Positions 57,641 through 64,000 of a stretch of DNA of 64,000 nt are shown piece by piece. Made by a program: the position numbers and the translations under genes. This DNA comes from Hofstenia miamia (Eukaryota; Xenacoelomorpha; Acoela), in NCBI GenBank assembly GCA_004352715.1, contig SCFE01000020.1, positions 2,392,307 to 2,456,306 on the forward strand, given 5' to 3'. The first letter of the stretch is position 1; every line of letters starts with the position of its first letter. The notes beneath the pieces were generated by a model. It worked only from the letters and a program-made list of their open reading frames with translations, did not search any database and had not been told where the DNA came from.

Positions 57641-59549
57641 ATTTCTTAGCTTATAAATAGTTGTCAATTTTAAGCCTCGTAAGTACTAGTGTGTGTCTGT
57701 CAAGTTAACTACTACTATAAATACACTTATTATTAGTTTTTTGTTTAGACTACTCCCAGCAACTAATCACATAAAATGTAAGTAAGTACTGTGTGCCTTT
57801 TTGCTTTATTGTTTCTTCTTTTTGGAGTGAGTTTTCTTTTCCTTTTTTAACTTTTATTAATATATAGTGTGGTGAGAAGAGTGAGTTTAGTACATGCGAG
57901 GTATTTCGGTGCTTTTTTAATACTTTGATGATAAGAACTGCTTGCTATGTAAATAAATGTAAATAGTTTAAACCAAGAAAAAATGAACAGTTCTCTATCT
58001 GAGTACATTGTTAGTGTAGAATAAAAAAATAAAAAAGACAACCAAAAAATTTGCAACCCGAAATGTAGACTTCGATTTGCAATATTTATCATCATTGATC
58101 TCTTTCCAATCAATTGATGATTAACATTCGCTATTTTCTGATAGGGTACCTAACGTATTGGGTTATCCAAAATCGGGTGGCGATTAATATCAGTGAATTT
58201 TGATAAATCTAATATACCCAAATATGACCCGACCGAAAACCCGAAATTGAGTTGGGTTTAATCAGGTACCTGATACAAATGGAAACAAACACCAATCAGC
58301 AGTATTAATTAAGTATTCAGATTCTGATGTAAAAACATATTTAGTAATTAAATCAGTGTTTGAAATAAGGATTTTAGTTTGTATGATCCATTAACTTAGA
58401 GAAGTTTCTCCATGACACGCCAACATGTTTGGCACCGAGGGCGGCATTTTTGAAATTTAATGCTCTAGATTGACGTTATTTCTGAGATTAATCTATCCTT
58501 GTATGTCACAAGAAAATTTTGTGAAATATAAGTTATAAAGAAAAAGTAAATAAATTATATATTATCGCTAAATAATATTTTTCTCAAATTATAGTTTTTA
58601 TAATTTTAAGAAAATTGATGGGCTTTGACCGATGCCCGAACGTTCAATTTATGAAGCAATGTATAAATACTAGCCTTCTGTTTGGAATTTTATATTGGCA
58701 CATTCGGATTTCGACATTCTGTTGTATTTAGCAAAACCGCAAACCTCGTAAGGACGTCCACACTCCAAATTCTTTAAGATACACCATTTATTACACTTCT
58801 AAACATGAAAATAAGCAACAAAGTTTAATTCTAAATGACATTACCAATCCTTATTATATGGAGTTGAGATATACATGAATTAGCTATTTTATAGATTATA
58901 GGGAGATTTGGAAATTTTTTGAATACTCTGTCGCGTTCCATGTACTGAATAATACAATCTATACACTTAAACTTTAGAAACAAGAAATCTACCAACAATG
59001 TATGAAAAAATATTAATAGATGAAACTGCAACTATAGATCATTATAATGAACCTCCTATCAAAAAAGAAAATAAGAGAACTCACAATTTTATATAATTAA
59101 CTTTCGAAAACTGCTTACAGCAACGAATCATTTCAATGAGAACAATAACTTGGGTGTTAAAATATTAAATAGATTCTGTTCAAAATGCTAAACGTAAGGT
59201 TATAAAGAATTTGTGAAATTTTAGAAATTTTCATCACCGGTGCCCCTAAGCTGCTTTGGTTGAATAATAGCAGGGCATAAAAGCAGTAGATTATATAATA
59301 TAGACTAGCTGCCACTGTATGTCTTTTGGGATTAAACTTAAAAATATTTTTGAAAGTAAATATGTTCTTAGTGAGAAAATCATAAATATAAAATACTAGA
59401 CCCAAAGTAAATAATTGTGATATATTCGGCCAATTAGCGTCAACAAGCTTATATCATAAATTGATTTTGAAAAATGGTCTTAGAACGCATTAAATATACA
59501 CCAGATGTATTAAAAATATTATCATGAAGTAGACAATCAAAAAATATAC
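57641..59549. other. Intron of right receptor gene; small inverted repeat
   Basis: At 58136-58278 a short element is bounded by GATAGGGTACCT and the inverted AGGTACCTGATA, perhaps a small MITE. The rest is AT-rich. A minus-strand frame at 59157-59405 is hydrophobic but has no supporting splice pattern. Confidence 0.4.
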
Positions 59550-59674
59550 AAATCGCCTGCCGTCTGAGATGATGAAATATGACCAACTTTCTTTGCTAGT
59601 GTAGTTCGCAATAGAAATGTTCGCGAAATCTTGACCTATTTTTGAGATTTCCACACGTGGAGGATATGGAAACG
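59550..59674 (-). CDS. Right receptor gene: membrane-proximal extracellular exon
   Basis: A 125-nt minus-strand exon, acceptor tttgcgttttag, donor gtatat. It takes one base from the previous exon (T, giving Ser with CG) and ends in phase 0. It starts FPYPPRVEISKIGQDFANIS and ends WSYFIISDGRRF. NIS and NYT are potential N-glycosylation sites. It corresponds to exon 702-826 of the left gene, with the same length and phases and 31 of 41 residues equal. It is much better conserved than the transmembrane or tail exons, so it may be under constraint or gene conversion. Its phase joins exactly to exon 60366-60200. Confidence 0.75.
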
Positions 59675-60199
59675 CTAAAACGCAAATATTTGAATACTTA
59701 AAATATATATGAACAAGCAGTTGGAAAAAGTAACACCGCATTTTTACATGGTCACAAAGGAACAAACTTGTTTTAGTTATATTTCACATAAATGCAGAGT
59801 TGCTGTTAAAATTAAGAGCGCAATAAAGCTTATTCTTGAATAAATTTGCTGAGCCTGTCTTTCAACAACATTGGGTTTTCTCAGAGACCCAGGACATCCC
59901 CGAATGAGCAGAAAAGTACAACTGTTGACTCATGTATGCGGTGAAAATACTCAGAATCCGAAATGGTTAACCGAGCAAATAAATAACTTAACTTCTGAGA
60001 AAAGATTGCATTAGAAAGATTATAGCAATTGGTCACATTGGTGTGATTTGTATCAGGTTGGTAATTGAAATGCTAATTGCAGTAAGTGATTATCAGAGGT
60101 GTGCACAATTGATGTAAAGAAAGATACACTAGAATGTTAGTGAAAAGTTTCAACTTTTGAATATGATTAATAAATCATGAAAAACTAATAAGGACTTAC

Positions 60200-60366
60200 A
60201 GACATGCTTGCAATCAAAATCTTGAATGTAAGTTCCATGATAAAGTCGAAATCCATACCAAATAGGCCATTGTAAGTGGCTGTTAAAAGTGACACTGGTC
60301 GTGTTAAACGAACAAAAATTGGACGTATTGAAGCAGGTAATGTTCTTATCATAAAGATTAGGAACC
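60200..60366 (-). CDS. Right receptor gene: cysteine-containing extracellular exon
   Basis: A 167-nt minus-strand exon, acceptor ttttttattag, donor gtaagt. It needs two bases before it and leaves one base (T) that fits the CG start of the next exon. It reads VPNLYDKNITCFNTSNFCSF, then NTTSVTFNSHLQWPIWYGFR, then LYHGTYIQDFDCKHV. Three Cys, NIT/NTS/NTT glycosylation sites and a WP-W-YGF aromatic cluster indicate a folded extracellular segment. I do not recognise the fold; it could be part of a degenerate Ig- or Fn3-like domain or a spacer. The upstream exons (domain 1, signal peptide) are not identified in 60367-64000. Confidence 0.65.
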
Positions 60367-61381
60367 CTAATAAAAAATGTTATTCAAATGAGCGAAAAAT
60401 ATATTTCTATGTATAAATATACGAAAATAAAAATTACACATGTAAATGCCTTCTTATCAGAGGCACAGAATACGGGAGGTCCAATACAAATCTGGAAGGA
60501 CGAAGAATTTGTTAAAAAAACTCCAAAGCAAAGCAATTTTAATTTTGAATGTTTGAAATATACGTGCATTGATGTAGGTAGAGTTCGCCCTAGTCAGGGG
60601 CATACGCAGAATTCAAATACGGGAGGATATCTTAGTAATGACTAAAAGCAAAGCGTTGCCAAGCGAAATTGTTTGGAAATATTGAGAAAATAGACATTAA
60701 AAATGAATTTTATGACCTTATATTTTAAATTTTTCATTTTTTTTACCAAAAAGTTGTTGATTTAACCAAACACAATTAATTCTGAAAACCTGACGAATAA
60801 TAACTTGAAGAATCGTAGCAAATATATTTAATGAAGCTTCATGAAGTAAAAGAATTCATAAAATAGAAATGCATTAGATGGAAATTTGTTCATCAAAACA
60901 TTACCTAAAGATAGCTTGAATACATGGCTTTAATTTGGAGATGCCCCAGTAGGTTGTATTCTAATGCTATCAACAGCAAATATATATATGAAGACTTTTG
61001 AAAAATAGAAATATCAGGAATGGACAACAGCAACTGGAAAGCAATCTCTCCACTCAAAGTGAATCTAAAGATGCGCATCTTTTGATGAAATTGCGTTCAG
61101 ACGAGCATTATTTTGATGCACGGCCACTTGTTTATTCATCAATTAAGTTTAATAGGGATTGTGTTTTCGTAGCACTAGGAAGATTATAATCAACACCTCA
61201 ATTACTGATTCAAACATTAAAATCAAAAAGGAATTTGATTGGATATTTATTTCTATAGATATTGTAATATAATATTGTCGAGACCTAGTAGTTAATTGCT
61301 GATGCTTCAAACAAACAAAATTACTTGTTTAAAGTTTCTTTGTAATTTTACAATTTCACAATATAATTAATTTCAATACAT

Positions 61382-61415
<34 letters not shown>

Positions 61416-61562
61416 GATTAACTAATAGTAATGCTACATAAACGCATTTTAACATAGATTTCGGCACCATATTGATCGTCAGAATTATTTTCAAAACAAT
61501 TTTTTATAAACAATAAACTACATTTTACAATTACCTCAAATAAATATATAAGTCAGGCATCN

Positions 61563-61595
<33 letters not shown>

Positions 61596-62648
61596 TAGAA
61601 AATTTTGGTAAAAAAAGGTATTTCCTATTCGCAAAATATAGAACTTCAAAGGCATCAGGTGTTTCTGTGGAAAGACATGATCACATGTAGCTGATCGCAC
61701 TCCACATGAAAAAAATCACGTTCTGATGTTGTCCCTGATGACAACCTAACCCAGCAAGCGTGAGACTTAGAAAAACACATTTAATCATTTCTAAGAACAC
61801 AATTACATTTGTAAGAAAACACTTCATTTTAGGCCGTGGCGCCTCTATTGGTGGGCCAAGATGAGCCCTGCACATCTTGAGGAAAGGCTTATCCGCTCTC
61901 AAGCCCGCTTTTACCCAATAAGAAATAATAAAAATTATCATCATAAAATCATTTTTTCATTGGAAAACATTCATCCATAATTTCAATACTGAGATGCTAT
62001 TTTCCTAAATGTGGGGTTAAAAATTCAACATCTCAAGTTATAATGCCATAGTGCATCAAATGATAACATCGAAGCCTTACTAGTGTTAGCAAATCGTACA
62101 AATTTTTAATACCCTATTGAGATGGTTTCTTTGAACTAGTGACGAAGGTGCAAATCTTTCTTACCCTTCCAGCAAGTTCTCCAAATTGTGAAAAAACTTT
62201 TCAAGATTAACAATAATAAAGAACTATTATGTCGGATATATAAGGCTTCCAAACATCAGTTGCCTGGCAATTAAGAGATTGAGAACAGAAAAATGAATAT
62301 AAATGAAATTCTAGAAACATTTTATAGAAATCACAACAATCGGTGGATTATAGTCATTGATTTTTCTTGTACTGTATTCTACCTGTATTATTGCATACAT
62401 GATTAACTAGTATTCTACACATTTGTTTGTATATGCAAATTAAACTTTACCTACCCAATCTTTTATGGTTTCTTGAAAAAAGTTATATATTAATATCTAA
62501 CGAACTAATAAAGTTATTCAAATTCAGAAACCACCACAAGATAAAGGAGTGTCGCCCTTTTCACTTTCATTCCTGAATCGCTATTCCATTGCGACGTGCC
62601 GCAACAGGAGGTCTAACAACATAAAAAACGTTTGAAGTTAGTTAGTGT
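60367..62648. other. Upstream region of right receptor gene; repeats, no placed exon
   Basis: A minus-strand stretch near 60445-60505 has an acceptor (ccttccag) and reads ICIGPPVFCASDKKAFTC before GT. It is Cys-rich but out of phase with exon 60366-60200. A MITE-like end (CAGGGGCATACGCAGAATTC) is at 60597. (TA)n tracts lie at 61383-61410 and 61563-61592 (N at 61562). The GC-richer patch 61830-61915 may be another repeat. Confidence 0.4.
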
Positions 62649-62872
62649 CAGTGGCGTATGCAAAAGGGGGATATGGTGGAATGGCCCCAGGCAGGTTTTC
62701 CAATTTGATTTCGACGGCTAAATCAAAGATTTTCGGTAAAAAAGTGAAAAATTTAAAATATAGGATTCTTTAGGGTATATTTACTCAATATTTTCCAAAT
62801 TTTTCGTGGACCTTCGCCCCGCTTTTTACCATTACTGAGATGACCAATCAGAAAATCCTGCGTACACCCCTG
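62649..62872. mobile_element. hAT-type MITE, CAGTGGCGTATGC family
   Basis: Left end CAGTGGCGTATGCAAAAGGG; right end inverted CAGGGGTGTACGCAGGATTT. The flanks gttagtgt and gttggtgg share six of eight bases. It has a TTTTTCGTGGACC-type interior and no coding frame. Confidence 0.65.
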
Positions 62873-64000
62873 GTTGGTGGCCCATCGGCCATTATTCTCC
62901 AAAATGTGGGAGCATTATGAAGGATTTAAATCTACATTTTTTCACAAAATGCATTTCACCCAATACACTTAGCACAACTTTTCAATATTACGTTCAAGCA
63001 CGTTCATCAATAGTTGCTTTCATATCAAATTTCATAATAGGCTTGGAGAAACTCTGGAAGAACGGTGTGTTCTTCATAATGAATTTGGGCAGGTTTAGGT
63101 TAAGTAGTGTTTCTTGGTTTATGCCACATTTATGACTTCACCTAGAGTTATGTTTCAAAAGAACAATATTTGATTTATTAAAAATGTTTTTGAAATGCTT
63201 AAGATATTCCTTATAACCCAAAAAATAAGAAATTTGCATTTTAGTTTTCAACCTCTTCTAAAATAGTCAATTTTAATCATAATTGCACATAGGAAATCTA
63301 TGCAAGTTAGCTGATACAAGCCTCTTTTTTATATTGCCCAAATATAGACCGTCCGCATGGAATATCCTGGCTGAGCCAATGTTATGTCCGATTGATAATA
63401 AAATTGGAAACTACGAAAATCAGCACAAACGCAATGAATGTTTTGCAAATAGTAACAAAAATACATTTAAATTGTGTTGTTATTACAAAAGTTTCTAATA
63501 TTTAAGGAAAATAAATTATTTAAATTTTAAAGTTTTGTCATTTAATTTAATAACAAAATTCCACAAATCGAATTCACATTAGATTAGGCAAAAGCTATTC
63601 GGGTTCGAATCGGGTTTGAAAATTATGACGTGATTACAGCCCTGTCTTCTATTGGACTTGAAGCAAAATGAAAAACCAACTAATTTGACTACTCAGTGGG
63701 GCCGGTTTTCAATTTTGTTGATGTCATTTGAAATTGTGAAAAATTTCTAATTTCAACAAGATATCTCATACATGTACGAAGTGCAAAAAAGCTTATAGAA
63801 TGATCTTTCATGCGCAACACAGCACTCTGGCGAAAACCAAATAGTGCATTAGCCTCTGACTGATTAAGAGTTCTTTGCTGCCTCCTCGTGGCGAGATCCG
63901 GATAGTCAATCCTAGTACACACCCTGTACGGGTTCTAGGGTTGATGAACGAAATGCCTAGAACTCCCCCTTCTGCGGAGCGGCGAACCCTTAAGGGGAAA
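62873..64000. other. Window end; possible repeat near 63840-64000
   Basis: No gene assigned. The last 160 bases are GC-richer (CTCCTCGTGGCGAGATCCGG, TGCGGAGCGGCGAACCCTTA) and probably begin another dispersed element. CGAACCCTTAAG is also found inside the 47746 MITE end. Confidence 0.35.

Noticed and set aside
60384-60569. Minus-strand frame MHVYFKHSK...ICIGPPVFC as signal peptide exon of the right receptor
   Set aside because: Hydrophobic stretch is short and the exon end phase (0) does not match the two bases needed by exon 60366-60200.
61681-61944. Minus-strand 87-codon open frame
   Set aside because: No domain or splice support; GC-richer part looks like a dispersed repeat.
1-64000. tRNA, rRNA or small-RNA genes
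   Set aside because: I saw no cloverleaf boxes or rRNA-like sequence by eye; a tRNAscan-type search would be needed to be sure.

Overview
The window looks like an AT-rich invertebrate animal genome. It has short exons with GT/AG boundaries separated by kilobase introns, many decayed transposons, TA microsatellites and assembly gaps (15754-15838, 27728-27744, 29293-30292, 50320-50459, 54178-54378, plus single Ns). There is no bacterial-style gene packing. A cnidarian, perhaps a hydrozoan, is my best guess from the transposon mix and the receptor architecture, but no single-copy marker confirms it.

The host content is two paralogous type I membrane receptor genes that face each other. The left gene is on the + strand: an extracellular exon at 702-826, a transmembrane exon at 4713-4885, and cytoplasmic exons at 8030-8095, 9770-9931 and 10508-10555 (stop). 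A short exon near 6925 is possible. The right gene is on the - strand, read downward: extracellular exons 60366-60200 and 59674-59550, transmembrane exon 55180-55005, cytoplasmic exons 51678-51637 and 37228-37067 (a second assembled copy at 38807-38646), and a probable last exon 36767-36741. Matching exons keep the same length or phase (125 nt and 162 nt pairs, 2-nt lead-in at both transmembrane exons). The tails carry a PPxLPPRNPS proline motif and tyrosine motifs. The right gene has an ITIM-type VAYSEI and a YEPM (YxxM); the left gene has YDYI, YEPF and VYSQI. This suggests a clustered, paired immune or allorecognition-type receptor family, and the hydrozoan Alr family is the obvious comparison. 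The 5' ends (signal peptide and most of the ectodomain) are outside the window or not recognised.

The introns and the space between the genes are filled with mobile DNA. In order: hAT-type MITEs (1388-2141, 4028-4286, 4296-4666), a piggyBac transposase relic (about 5540-6640, -), LINE fragments (11628-12806 and 13240-13935, -; 15259-15668 and 20316-20900, +), a 44-bp minisatellite (17611-18597), two inverted arrays of a palindromic repeat (22060-22440, 34795-35040), Polinton/Maverick-like terminal inverted repeats (13936, 26642, 28962, 29072, 30684), a broken Ty3/gypsy pol (30877-33060, -), a TA-flanked MITE (33072-33729), a tnp2/EnSpm-like transposase followed by a spliced DUF4806-type gene (42489-46068, +), a P-element/THAP transposase assembled twice (47047-50206, +), a hAT transposase tail (53772-54130, +), a Myb/SANT-like relic (56230-56690, +) and a LINE endonuclease (57230-57640, -).

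Several segments are present twice around an N (24.6/24.9 kb, 26.9/27.8 kb, 37.0/38.6 kb, 48.1/49.3 kb, 49.0/50.5 kb). These are most likely unmerged haplotypes or gap-edge duplications, not biology.
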